Shown: one piece after another, positions 25,981-36,419 of the stretch
Position numbering within the stretch: position 1 is the stretch's first letter
How the letters are laid out: each line of letters starts with the position of its first letter
Assembly (NCBI GenBank): GCA_039621445.1
Contig: CP154956.1
Coordinates: 30,014,667 to 30,078,666 of the forward strand
Direction of reading: 5' to 3'
DNA: 64,000 nucleotides
Source of the DNA: Euglena gracilis
Taxonomy: Eukaryota; Euglenida; Euglenophyceae; Euglenales
Position numbers and translations under genes: made by a program
The notes under the pieces: model-generated
Seen by the model: the letters and a program-made list of their open reading frames with translations, nothing else
Database searches by the model: none
What the model was told of the DNA's origin: nothing

Positions 25981-27441
25981 GGGACACTGAGACCCCTCTC
26001 ATCCCGGAGGTCCGGCAAGTCCAGCCTGAGAACGATCCTGACCCCCGTGACGTTCCAGTTCGTGGACCTGGACCCGCTGGCCCACCCCCTCCCCCCACCG
26101 CAGGTCACGCCCCCTCCACCAACGCAAGAGGTTCAGACCCTAATCTCATTTCTAGGCGACCGCAGAATCGGTGCGACCCAGGGCACGTTTCGCGTAAACA
26201 AACCCCCTCGAAAGGGATTTTCACTCCCCCCCCCCAGTGGTGGATGTATCTCCCCCCCAGTGGTGCATGTATCTCGAGAATGGGTTTTTATGTTCAAAGC
26301 AATTTTGGGGATCCCAGACAGGGTTCGATATGCGGAGGGTTTAAGGCGAAGTGCCCCCCCCCCCGGACCAGAAGGGGTCCGACCCACCTCCCCAGCTGCC
26401 TTTGTATCAAGACCTGATCCAAGATCAACTGCCGAATGCATACAGACGTATTTGAATTGGCGCATGTGTGAGATTCACAGGTGGACAACGGTAAACAGAC
26501 GTCGTCCGCCGGGCGGAGTGGGGCTACTGTTTTGCGGGATCCCCCCCCCCCTGACGCCACCTCCCCTCGCCCCCCCCCCACAGGGCCCTCGCTGGGGGCG
26601 GTACGCCGCCGCTGCCCTCGGCGCCGCCTGCGTCCTGCTGCTTGGCATGGCGGTGGGCAAGGGTGTGCCGCCCCTCGGCCCCCCAACCTGCCGGATGCCC
26701 TGTGCCGCCCCCAACCCCCATCCCAGAGGAACAGGGAACACAGCGCTGTGCATTGAGGGCTTTGTGCGGTGCCTCTTGCATGGAAAACCGCGCTGAGTCG
26801 GGTCCCCCGTTGATCGGTCTTCCCCGTCACCCCCCTAGCGTGAGCTGTGAGCAACTCTGGAGATTGGAGTTTGCCCCTCCCCCCCAGCATTGGGACAGTC
26901 CTGGGTCAAGGCCAGGAATCCCAGAAACCTGATGGGTGGGGGGGCCGACCTTCCTCTCCCGCCACCCTTTCCCGTTTTTTCCCGGACCGTTTTCCCCCGC
27001 TTTTTTTTGGTAAAAAAAACTTCCACACCGAGGGACTTTCCCGCGCCATGGCCGGCGGGGTTCTAGTGCAATCCTCGCCACTGTGCCGGATTTCTTCGGA
27101 TTTCCGCCGTGGGACTGGGATGGGTTCGCCCAACAGGGACAGGGGGTGGTGTGGGGTCTCGAACGGGGTCCCGGACTGTCGGCGTCGTTTATTCCAGGCC
27201 CGGCCCTGACGCAGCGCTACACCCCCGGCCCGTTCATCGCCTCCACCCCGGCCCACATTCACGCCCCGGCCGGTTCCTGCCCCCCACCCCTGGGGGTGGG
27301 GTGGGGTTGGAGGTGTGGCCGGCAAAAAAAAAAAAGGCAGGCGACCAGCCGGCCGCTGTCCCCGCAGTGGCAGAGCCCCCCCGGCGATGGAAGCCCCAGT
27401 GTGTCCCTCCTCCTTGTCTCCCGGTCGTGCCTTACTTCTGA
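25981..27441 (+). CDS. Single-pass membrane protein with GKS-like motif, C-terminal four exons
   Basis: Exons 25981-26103, 26584-26662, 27198-27272 and 27368-27441 (TGA 27439-27441) join in matching phases (0, 1, 1). The order is: SSRRSGKSSLRTILTPV, which looks like the end of a P-loop but has Ser where the first Gly of GxxxxGKS should be unless an upstream exon boundary differs; a short VTFQFVDLDPL stretch; a hydrophobic helix YAAAALGAACVLLLGMAVG (one transmembrane segment); and a Pro/His-rich tail ending CLPVVPYF. The stop lies 3 nt before a TIR-type element (CAGAGGGGG). Acceptor tracts are C-rich. The gene and its topology are fairly well supported; the function is unknown. Confidence 0.55.
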
Positions 27442-27443
27442 GC

Positions 27444-27598
27444 CAGAGGGGGAAGTTGATGTCGCATTTTTTCCGCAATTTCCGCAATTTTCCACAATTT
27501 CCGCAATTTCCCGCAATATTTCTGCAACTTTTTCCGCAATTTCCGAAAATTTTCCGCATGAACCTGAGATAAGCATACATGCATGCTCATGCCACGCG

Positions 27599-27673
<75 letters not shown>

Positions 27674-27850
27674 CAAACAAAAAATAGCATACCGTGCCAT
27701 TTGCTAAGAAGAGCAGGCATTAAAAGAATATAATTCCTGCGCTCAGAAACATGGGGTAAATTGATATCGGAGGCTTTCAAAAAAATTGCAGAAAAAATGC
27801 AGAAAAATGCAGAAAATTTCGAAATATCAGGAATGTACACTTTTCCGCTG
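27444..27850. mobile_element. Degraded CAG/G-run element with internal (CA)n
   Basis: CAGAGGGGGAAGTTGATGTC at 27444 and GTAAATTGATATCGGAGGC at 27755 both resemble the left terminus of the 46.54-kb element (CAG, G-run, AAATTGATATCGGAGGC). Between them lie TTTCCGCAATT repeats (27468-27560, inverted relative to the 46.5-kb array) and a CA run at 27600-27671. It looks like two abutting or rearranged copies of the same family. Confidence 0.45.
27600..27671. repeat. (CA)n microsatellite
   Basis: About 36 CA units, flanked by short CACGCG sequence on the left and AACAAACAAAA on the right. Confidence 0.95.
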
Positions 27851-28071
27851 GAGGGGACTCAGAAAGATTGCACGCATTTGGTCATTTTTCAAAGTCTAAG
27901 TTTTGAGCGGTTGTTCACAAGCGGTTGTCCAAAGCATGATTTTCATACTTTTGGGAACATGCTGATTCTGGAAATATGTAATTTCTTGGGTCAAGAATCC
28001 AAGAAAAATGGGAGCATATGTTTGTGTCCCACCCTAGAATGCATCCCGAGCTGTCGGGTCTCGTACCACAG

Positions 28072-28686
28072 TTTCCGAATGGACCCGGACGACATCATCG
28101 ACGTCCAGGCGGAGGTAGTGGACCTCACCGAGGACAAGGCCAAGAAGGGCGGGTCCCCCAACAAAGGCAAGCAAGGCAAGGCAGGGACCTCCCAGGCGCG
28201 GCAAGTCGTCTACGAGGAGACGGTGTACCAGGAGACGCGGGTCCCCCCGGGGGGCAACCCCTTCTTCGGCGGCATGTTCGACAACGAGCGGACGGCCGGC
28301 ACCATGTTCGACTACCAGCAGTCGAGCGAACCCCCATGGGTGTGGTTGCCGTGTGGGAGGGGTGCAGCGGCCTGCTCCAGAAGAAGGTCCGCCCGCCACT
28401 GGTATTCCCCGATGCAGGGTCTTTGACTGCTGCATGTTTGTGCAAGTTGTATTTTACAATATGTTTGCATATGCATATATGTGTGTGCACATATGTGTAT
28501 CGCATTCACCCAACAATCTTCCCACAGTGGCTGCCGATCATCCCCATCGCCCCGTACCTCATCCTGGGGTTGGTGGCGATCGTCGCCATCGGCTGCCTCG
28601 TTAGCGGCGCCTTCACGTGGGTCCTGCCCCAGGCGGCGGTGCCATCCCACTCCCATGTCGCCGTGCCCATGCTCTTCATGATGTAG
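28072..28686 (+). CDS. Complete two-exon single-pass membrane protein, 139 aa
   Basis: ATG at 28079 (MDPDDIIDVQAEVVDLTED) opens exon 1, which runs to 28339. Exon 2, 28528-28686 (TAG 28684-28686), joins in phase 0. Both are strongly GC3-biased. The N-terminal half is acidic, then Lys/Gly-rich (about residues 20-40), with a VVYEETVYQETRVPPGG stretch and Asn/Phe/Gly-rich sequence. It is followed by one transmembrane helix, LPIIPIAPYLILGLVAIVAI, and a short tail. Start, splice sites and stop are all present, so this is probably a whole gene, although the acceptor at 28071 implies a 5' UTR intron. With the charged N-terminus and hydrophobic C-terminal third it could be a tail-anchored or organelle-membrane protein. 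Family not recognised. Confidence 0.6.
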   Translation, partial: FPNGPGRHHRRPGGGSGPHRGQGQEGRVPQQRQARQGRDLPGAASRLRGDGVPGDAGPPGGQPLLRRHVRQRADGRHHVRLPAVERTPMGVVAVWEGCSGLLQKKVRPPLVFPDAGSLTAACLCKLYFTICLHMHICVCTYVYRIHPTIFPQWLPIIPIAPYLILGLVAIVAIGCLVSGAFTWVLPQAAVPSHSHVAVPMLFMM

Positions 28687-29100
28687 GTGTGATCAAGGTG
28701 TTGAGCAGCTTAGCTGACCATGAGGACGGGGGCGGTGCAGGCGGGTGCACAAACGTGTATATTTGTGTTATTTTTTGTACGTTTTTCTATTTGGCGAAAT
28801 CTGGGTGCATTTTTATTATGTGGATTTTTCTCAGCTATTTTTCTCTTTCTCTTTCTCTGTCTCTTCTGCTGACCAAATTTTAGGTCAATTCCGGCCAATT
28901 TGCATTTTTTTTTAAAGCCAGCATGCTCCCAAAATTACAAAATCACATTTTTGACATTTTGACAAAAACTGAGAATTCCCTCCTGGACCATTGCACAGGG
29001 GGGGGGGTTGCAAAATGGACCCTCGACGGCATTTTTTGCATATGTTGCTTTTCGATTTTGGAGGCGATTGACAGGCAAGATGTTCTATTACCGGACCAGG
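28687..29100. other. 3' flank, nothing recognised
   Basis: T-rich, with a TTTCTCTTTCTC stretch at about 28840-28860 and a G-run at 29000-29007. No exon. Confidence 0.4.
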
Positions 29101-29582
29101 GGTTTTCTTAAGCTGGAGGGGACGCAATCCCCAGGGGGGGGGGGTCCAGCCAGCCAGCAGCTCAAATCCAGCCATCAGCCCAAATTCGGGCTAGGAGCCC
29201 CCCCCCCCCCAGGGGTCAAGTGAAATAAGTTGGGTCCAGTCCGGCCGGAGGCCTGGCCAGCCGGCCGAAGGCCGAGCCAGCCTGCCGCAGGCTGGCCAGC
29301 CAAATGGGCTGCCGAGATCACCTATCCCTGCATTTTTTCAGTAATTAGCCTGTTCCTCCAGTCCCGATCCAGCCTGGATCTGGCTCCATCCATCAAAATG
29401 TCGAAAGTGGCAAAACATTTTCAGAAATTTTTGTTTTTCATCGACCCAGCCCAGCCCAGCCCCGGACCCCCCCCTCCCCCCCTATACCCCCCGGGGGGGT
29501 CCAGCAGCAGCTCATTTCCAGCCAGCAGCCTTTTGCCAGCCGGAGGCTGGACCCCCCCCCCCCCGGGGTGCTTGAGAAAACC
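29101..29582. mobile_element. CCAGC-rich foldback/TIR element, copy 2
   Basis: Termini GGTTTTCTTAAG (29101) and CTTGAGAAAACC (29571-29582) form an inverted repeat, followed inward by a G-run on the left and a C-run on the right. The interior matches 13153-13700: CCAGCCAGCAGCTCAAATCC, then GGCCGGAGGCCTGGCCAGCC-like sequence, CACCTATCCCTGCATTTTTTC, and CATCGACCCAGCCCAGCC. It has no coding capacity and is non-autonomous. Confidence 0.68.
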
Positions 29583-29901
29583 TACCGGACAGCTGGAAGT
29601 TGCATATACACATTTTTGGCCCATTTCACACTACAGCAGTTGCCATGTCATTTCGCTCATGCTGTTATGCGTCCTGTAAAAGAAAGAGTTGGTATTATTG
29701 TCCAAAACATGCACCATGTTGCATATAAAAACGGTACGAAGTGGAAAAAAAATCCCCCCGAGGAGGCGAAATACTCTCCAGTGAAAAAGCGTTCATCCCC
29801 AGCTTGCTCCTAAAGGAATTTACATACAACTTGCATTTTTTTTGCATTTTTTTTTGCATTCTTAAAAAAAAATGCATTTGTCTGCATTGCACCTTTCGAA
29901 G

Positions 29902-31257
29902 GGCCTTGTTGCGTATCCCCTGAATGGTTTCTTTCCGCCTCCGCCTGGCCTCTGTATTTCCTGGGCTGCCTGGTGGTAGTCAACACCGTCCTTGGCTTCT
30001 TCATCAAAGATGACGACGAGTGTGTCCCCCTCCGTAGCTCGAAGGGAATCGGGTGCCACGCATTTCGACGCCACTGTCGGTCGAACGTGCATTTGACGCG
30101 CCGTGACGGGGCTGCGCCGGAGGAATGGACTCCCCCTCAGATTCTGACCGGCCCTGACTCCCCCCCAGCGGTCGTGGTCGCAGGCACCCCGCGGATGCAG
30201 GAACTCCCATCCCCCCCCCCCCGTGCGTTGTGGCCAGCGGACAACCCCCCCCTTCCCCCCTTCCCCCCTTCCCCCCTTCCCCCCTTCCCCCCTTCCCCCA
30301 CCCCCTCCGCCGTGTTGCGCCGCAGCGACGACTTCCAGTACCCGCCGGGACGTGGCGGGGGCAGCGCCCGCGGTCGCAGCCCGTGGGTGTGCCGCCGCCC
30401 TGTCCCATAGTGTGGGATCCCAAAGGACTTAAACCGTCGGGTCCCTCCAAAGTTGATATTCAGGCGGCGTGCAGCAGAACACCAAGGCAAGTTCATGCAC
30501 CCCAAGGTCATTTTCCCGATGCATTTGGGCAGTAAGGACAACTTGGAGAAACCCGGGATGCCGAGTGCAACAAAGTACCAGAAGCCAAATGGGTGGCAGC
30601 AGGCATCATGAGTGGGAAGAATTTAGGTGTGGACTAGTGTATGTCTTGTACTGCGCTCTGACTTTCTCTCCCGGTTCCATGCAGGGTTGATCGCTGCCGG
30701 GACACAGAAGCGGGGGGGCTTCGTTTCCAACCTGTGGCCGTAGTGCGAACGCCTGCGGCTTCGTTTTAATGAGTTCGCAGGACACCAGCTCTTGTGGGCC
30801 ACGGACCTGCGGCAGTGGCAGCGCAGTGCTGGTTCATTGTCTCGTGTGGAATTTGTGATTGCATTCAGTGTCACAATTGGTGGGAAATACATACTGCCAA
30901 CCACTGTCCACAAGTGGACCCTGTCTCTGACGAACAAAGACATTTGTTCAATGCTCGCCACGCCATACACATATTATGTCAAAATGGTTTATATGTATAA
31001 TATTATATATTATAAAATGTTACATATATTTTACATAAAATGTTATATTAAAGTGGTGTGTGCCCCCTGGGAGAGCCAGCGGTGTCCTCCCGTCGCCCGA
31101 TGACCCACACCACCCCCAACTGTACCGCTACGCCCCCCCCCCCCACTCACCACCCATTGCTGAGATGGCCGCTTATAAGCCTGCCGCCATCCCTGTTGCC
31201 CCTCCGCCTGGCGGAGCCTATAACCTCCACCTCCACTACTGGCCGGCCAGGCACACA
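29902..31257 (+). CDS. Membrane protein with acidic and Gly/Pro-rich cytosolic segments (partial)
   Basis: Exons 29902-30019, 30326-30386 and 31165-31257 join in matching phases. The first has a hydrophobic helix WPLYFLGCLVVVNTVLGFF ending in IKDDD. Joining adds further Asp (a run of five) and FQYPPGRGGGSARGR. The third reads MAAYKPAAIPVAPPPGGAY, then LHLHYWPARHT. The third exon starts with ATG after ctgag, so it could instead be a separate start. No stop codon or next exon was identified. The first acceptor (cgaag) is weak. The model is tentative and the function unknown. Confidence 0.4.
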
Positions 31258-32097
31258 GTACCACAGGCACACCATGTCGTGCTTGTTGTGCTTCGTGTGC
31301 GTCTCTTTCCCAGAGTACCTTTTGGGATTAGGCAGGGAGGTTTGTTTCGATGTTGCTCCTGTTCAGGGAAGTCATTTTTTCTGGTATGAGGCGTCTGCAA
31401 AAGGGGATTTGACAGCTGCCATGTTTGCAATTGAAAACCTTCCCTAAATGTGTCATTCTTCTGAGTCGAAAATCATTTCCCAGCAGAATTGAAAAATAGC
31501 AACTAAACAACACCCCAAAAAAACCATTTTTGCATTTTCCCACCTAACCCTGTCCACCATACAACAGATCCACTTTGCATTTCATGGTAAAAAAGGCACC
31601 ATAGGCGTTGCACAATGATTCTCTGTCGTACCCTTATCAATTTTTATTTGATTATTTTTTCCATCATTTTTTGAATGTTTAATTTTTTTCCGACATATTG
31701 CATTTCTTAGAATCAGATGTTCAGATGTTCCCGAAATTGTGAAAATCATGTTTTTAATATTTTTGCACCTGGCGCCCCCAAAATGCGTAAGATCGTTTTT
31801 GTTTATTTCGGTTTTTTTCATTCAAGGCCATGTTGAATTCCCTCCAGGGGAGAATGGGTTTATTGGAGTGGGGGGGGGAGGTTGAATCATATCTATCAAC
31901 AACATCAAGCATATCTCCAACATTGAAAGTCCCGGGGGTGTTCTTGTCATTGGTCAGGCACTTCAGAGAAGCCTCGTTGGTTGGACAAAGTGGATCCGTG
32001 GCGGTTGCTGGGGGAACAAATGCAGCACACAATCGGATCGGAATGTGCCCAGAGAATTGTTGTGTGTGGAGGCGCAGCCCCACGCACAGGGGTATTT
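31258..32097. other. Nothing recognised
   Basis: Mixed to AT-rich sequence with no codon-biased frame. A G-run at 31871-31878. Confidence 0.4.
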
Positions 32098-32325
32098 TAG
32101 TCTTGGACCCCCCGGGGGGGTCCCCCCAGGGGGGAGTGGGTTCTACTTTTCGGCACAAGAGGCGACGAAAATTTTTTGAAAAAGTGCTCTTATCAGCATT
32201 TTTCGCGTTTTTTGCCTTTTCGGGGGAAAGTGGGTTGGGTCCCCCGGGACCCAACCCACTTTCTCCCTAAAGGGGTAAACGGGTGGGGGGGACCCCCTCC
32301 CCCCTGGTCTTTAAAAAAAAAAGCC
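32098..32325. mobile_element. G/C-run TIR element of the 'CTTTTCGGC' family, copy 1
   Basis: Bounded by TTTTAGTCTTGGACCCCCC on the left and CCCCTGGTCTTTAAAAAA on the right (imperfect inverted repeats). The interior TGGGTTCTACTTTTCGGC through GGTCCCCCGGGACCCAACCC matches, in opposite orientation, the element at 52517-52790. It has no coding capacity. Confidence 0.5.
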
Positions 32326-32382
32326 CTGCTCCTGTCCCAGATGCGCCGTGGGTAGGCCGCTGCCCCCCACCCCCTGGCCACC

Positions 32383-33628
32383 CATGCGGGCCCCGTCCCC
32401 CGGGCTCTGCCTCGCCCTCGCCCCGGCCCTCCTGCTGGGCGCCGCCTCCCTCGCCGTGCTCCAGGCGTGGCACGCCGCCTCCCCGCTGGGCCCCCTCCTC
32501 CCCCGCCCAGGGCCGACTGGGAGTCCTGCTGGATGGAGGGGGGGGGTTGACCCCCACCGCCATACCCCCATCGGCATTGGGGGGTGCGGTCCACCCCTCC
32601 CTCCTGGCCTCCCCATACCGCCCTGCCCCGGCCCGGCTGGCAGTTCCTCCACCTCCTGGCCGGGATGCTGTTCGGCGGCTGCGTCGTCACCTCCTCCGCC
32701 TATGAGGCCCTCGTGATCCTGCCGTGGCGGGCCTCTGTCCCCCCGGCAGGTTAGACAGCCTTTTTTGATCTTCTTGCTGCCCAGAACAAAATGAAATGCT
32801 TCAGGTTTGATGCCAATCCATTGGCACGTCTGGCAATGTGTCTGGGCCGTCGAACCCTTTCCCCAGTGGGTACAGGACATTGCCTGCAGCGCCCAAGTAA
32901 GTGTGCCCCCCCCGAGCCGGACGAATCCTAATGAGTACGCCTCTCCGCAAAAGCCAAAATAGTTTTTCAAATGCTGAGGACGGACAAAACTCCCCAGCAC
33001 ACCCAAGGAATTAGTGATTCGACAAGCAGTGCAAAGTTATGTACGTCAGCGGTGGCCCGAAATGAAGTCCTCAAAAGGGCACACCTGTGCGTCGACCGGG
33101 GGGGGGGGGGGTTGTGGTCCCCCCCCCCGCCCCGCCCGCCCAAACCTGCCAGCCAGGTCTGCAGCCTTGGGGTAATTGGCCCATCGTTCTGCTGCCAGTC
33201 TGCCGCTGCCCCCTCCCACCCGGAGTGGTCCGCCGCCCCGAGGGGCGACCCCGCGGTGCGGCTCTGGTGGTTCTCCCGCGTGCCGCTGATGGACGCCTGC
33301 CTGGCGGTGCCCGCCGTGGCCCTCACGCTGGTCTCCGCCCAGCCCCCCCCCCACCCCACGCCTGCCACCACACCACACCAACGGGATGCCTTCCTTGGGG
33401 AGGGGCTGGTGCCCGGCGGTCTCTGTGGATATGGACGAGCCACCTGTGCTTTTCGCGGCTTTCCATCCCTCCCGTGCGTTGGCTCATCTCTCCTGCTGCT
33501 CTCGGCCGGTGCCTCGCCGAAGGGGGGCTGCAGCCGGGGCGTGTCTGGCGCAGGTCCGCTACGGCGCGCTGCGGACCGCCCCGGACTTCGTCCTCGTCGG
33601 GCTGGAGGCCCTGACCGGCCTCGGCATC
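32383..33628 (+). CDS. Multi-pass membrane protein, unrecognised (tentative 4-exon model)
   Basis: Four GC3-rich hydrophobic segments lie in order. From the ATG at 32383, LCLALAPALLLGAASLAVL (signal anchor or first helix). From 32644 (after ggctggcag), HLLAGMLFGGCVVTSSAYEA. From 33199 to 33330, VRLWWFSRVPLMDACLAVPA (helix). From 33554 to about 33628, RTAPDFVLVGLEALTGLGI. The last junction (33330 to 33554) is phase 0. The first two junctions need a donor near 32584 and an atypical donor at 32737 to stay in phase, so the exact borders are uncertain. No stop was located. At least three transmembrane helices. Family unknown. Confidence 0.4.
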
Positions 33629-34185
33629 GTGTGGGGCTGCCTCGGCCGGCCCTCCCCTCCCCCCTGCCCGCTCCTCCCCCACAAGGGGTGTTCTGTGGGA
33701 GCCATGGCCAGAGCAAGCCATCCCTCCCCCTCCCCCGGCTCGTTGCCCCCATGGGTGTTGGGATCCCCAAAGTGGGCCCTCGCCACCCAGGCCTCGGAAT
33801 TCGGTTGGGGGCACAGCAAGGCCGGTTGGATGGCATGGCAGGGCAGTCCCGGGGCGGTTTTGGAGTTCCCCGGTCCCTCGCTTTGCTCTTCCGGTCCGGC
33901 CTCCCCTCTGGGCTGCCGGCGTGGGGGGGGCTGCGGGGGACCGCAGTACACAGGGGCCCGTCCAACGCCATTGCCAGGCGGAGGCGAAGTCCGAGCGGCG
34001 AGGCTGGGCTCAGTGGACGCACCCCAGGGGGGAGCCGGGAGAGAGAGAGCCCACCACCGTCAGGCGGTTCCACAGGTTTATTTCCAGGTTTGCTGGTCGG
34101 CTCTTGTTTGCGCAGGTCTTCGGCAGGTCGCTTTGTGCCCAGAGGTCAATGGTGACGTACCCCCCCCCCTTCGCAATTGATGGAG
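33629..34185. other. GC-rich region, no supported exon
   Basis: Long open frames on both strands reflect low stop-codon density. Downstream exons of the 32.4-kb gene could lie here, but none has a clear splice pair. GAGAGAGAG at 34040-34049. Confidence 0.3.
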
Positions 34186-34510
34186 GCCAGGGGTTTCCTG
34201 AAGCTGGAGGGACGGTCCCCCCCTGGGGGGGGGGGTTCCAGTCGGCCAGCAGGTTTTTTTCCAGACAGCAGCTCCCAGCTGGGCTGCAGAACCCCAGGAG
34301 GCATCTGGAAACAAAGCTGGCCAGCCTGTCGAATGGACAAAAGAAAAAGGGTCAAGAATGGCCAAAAATGTTCTTTAAACAAATGGTTTTGCCTTTCAAA
34401 ATATCAAGTTGTCTCCCAGCCGAGCTTGGACTTTTTTTTGCAGTTTTTGGGGTTCCCGCTGGGTCCAGCTGCCAGTTTTTACCAAACCAGGGACCCCCCC
34501 CCCCGGTTCT
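34186..34510. repeat. Degraded CCAGC/G-run foldback element
   Basis: CCAGGGGTTTCCTGAAGCTGG plus a G-run at the left and ACCAGGGACCCCCCCCCC at the right, with CAGCAGGTTTTTTTCCAG-type interior, resemble the 13.15- and 29.10-kb elements. Confidence 0.4.
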
Positions 34511-35869
34511 ACCCACCTTTTCCAGTTCTTGAGGATTACCGAAGGATGGATTTTTCCCCTTGCAAAGAGCTCAAGTTTTGGGTTACGTGAACTCAGTTGC
34601 GAACTTTTTTTGGGGGAATGGTGGCTTTTCTGTTGTAATTATTTTTGTTTCTTTGAAACCACCATCACAAAAAGTGTTTCCCGAACCCCAACCACAAAAA
34701 ATCCTATCCACATCTGCTCTTTAAGAAGCGTCCTGATGAAAATGGCAGCTCTAATCTTATTTGTCTCTGAAATTTTCTGAAGTTCCTCCGTCGATGTCAA
34801 ATAATGCGTGCAGAATGTGCACCAAAATTTCCCAAAGGCAAGGGGGCACGAATATAATTAGAGCAGATAATTTCATACGTTTAGTAGTAAGCTTTTTTCC
34901 TCAAAGTTGGCCAGCTGGACTGAGCTCATGACGCAAACCCTCTTCCATCCCACCATCCCAGCAGAACGCCCATGCGTCCAGTCCCGTGGTGGCCAGGAAA
35001 GTGTTTGCACTGAAGGCGGAGGATGGGCATGGGTGTCAGACCGTTTTCAGCGTCTGGCAGAAGGGCGTTATGCCTTTGGCGCCAAGAACATGTGGGGGGG
35101 GTCTGGTTGGGAGAACCGTGGCCCCTTGGGCATGTTTGGACAAGGAACCCAACCTCAGGCGGACTGCCGCACGATCCGCCGACGAGGGTGCCCGGCATCC
35201 TGCGGTGCCGGCTTGCGGTGAACGCGGTCAGCTGTGGTGGGGTGGTGGTGCTGTATTGGGTAATGGGCTGCAAACCGGACGTCCAGCCCCTGACCCGATG
35301 GATTGGAGGGGCACCCAGCGCACTCCCAGAAACGCCCAGTCGCCCCCAATGATGGATGTCCCGATCGTTGATGATGCTGTTTTGTGTGTGTGCTGGATTT
35401 GATGTTGTCTGTCCAGTTTGATGGCCAAAAACTTTAGGAATGAAATTTAAAGTTTAAAACGCATGCTAAAGAAATTGCTGATCAAAAGAGCAACAATATG
35501 AATAAACCATGAAATTTTGGAAACGCCGACTCACGGTGAAACAGGACACCTCGGGCTCCACCATTTGCCCTGGTGAGGTTGTTTGGGTGGGCTTTTTTTT
35601 TCCGGGAGTTGGCTGATTCCTAACCTTCCCTTTCAAAAGAAAGACAGACAAAGAAGACAGAAACTCTGAGTAAAGCCCCCCCGACATTACCCTCCAATTA
35701 ATCCCCGACCCTCGCCCAATTTCAGGCCGGATTTTGACCTGAAAATATAATTAAAAAAATCACAATCTCTGGCAACAAATGGTGGAAACCATCAAAATTT
35801 AAGAGCCATGAAGCCTCAATAAGTGCTAAATTTCGTGCGACAGCAAAAAAAAAATTGGCCCCAAAGTGG
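34511..35869. other. Nothing firm; weak frame at 34972-35100
   Basis: After catcccagcag (34971) an open stretch reads VVARKVFALKAEDGHG and continues past a gtgtc at 35035. It has only partial codon bias and no partner exon. The rest is AT-mixed. Confidence 0.25.
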
Positions 35870-36130
35870 GGTTTCGCACCCCCGAGCAAGGCGGGGCGGG
35901 GTGGACACTCGGGCTCCGCAATTTGCCCTTTCGAGGCCATGCCTTGTTCGCCGGGGGGAAAGGCATTGCCTCGAAAGCCGTACTCCCTCGAGGCAAACCG
36001 GAAAGGGAGGAATGGAAACCGAGGGCGAAGCAGAAAGACCTTGTGAAGCCATGCCTTGCTCGCCGGCGGTGCTGCTCGGATGTGCTCGGCACGCTTGGTT
36101 AGGAGGTCTCGCTTAGTGCCTCCGCGCCGG
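35870..36130 (+). repeat. DIRS-like inverted terminal repeat (right end of the element by transcription)
   Basis: 36063-36130 (GTGCTCGGCACGCTTGGTTA core) is the reverse complement of 39848-39935 with about 85 percent identity by eye. The outer part (35900-36040) shares the CGAGGGCGAAGCA motif and a CTCGGGCTCCGCAATTTG stretch with the outer part of the other repeat. It also contains an internal palindrome of TTCGAGGCC...GCCTCGAA type. Confidence 0.7.
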
Positions 36131-36274
36131 AGTTGGCTGACGATGAATTGGCGGCGTGGCTTCTTGCCGCGGGATGGCCCCCCCACCTGCCCACCCCCTG
36201 TCCCCCATTTTCTGCTGACCGACGACTTTTGAACAAAAATGGTCTTTTACGGCTGGGATGGTCAGGCTCACAAC

Positions 36275-36370
36275 GTCTTTGTGCTTCTCCCTCTATGCCC
36301 CTTCCTCACTTGTCGGTCTACCTCGAGGGGGTGCGAGACAACTTGGGCTCCGCACTTTGCCCTTGTGAGG
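36275..36370 (+). repeat. DIRS internal complementary region (ICR)-like segment
   Basis: GTCTTTGTGCTTCTCCCTCT matches the reverse complement of the right repeat (about 35990-36040) and the direct sequence of the left repeat (39953-39975). GGGCTCCGCACTTTGCCCTT matches the right repeat at 35908-35930. A short internal segment that joins sequence from both outer ends is what the DIRS1 ICR is, used to template the circle junction. Confidence 0.55.
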
Positions 36371-36419
36371 CCTGATTGTGTACTAAAATTTGGGGGGCCA
36401 GGGCAATTTCTAAAGTACC

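Noticed and set aside
32967-34155. Overlapping frames of 368 (-) and 394 (+) codons
   Set aside because: High GC lowers stop frequency on both strands; only short parts show splice-consistent coding with hydrophobic helices (32383-33628), and the rest has no domain.
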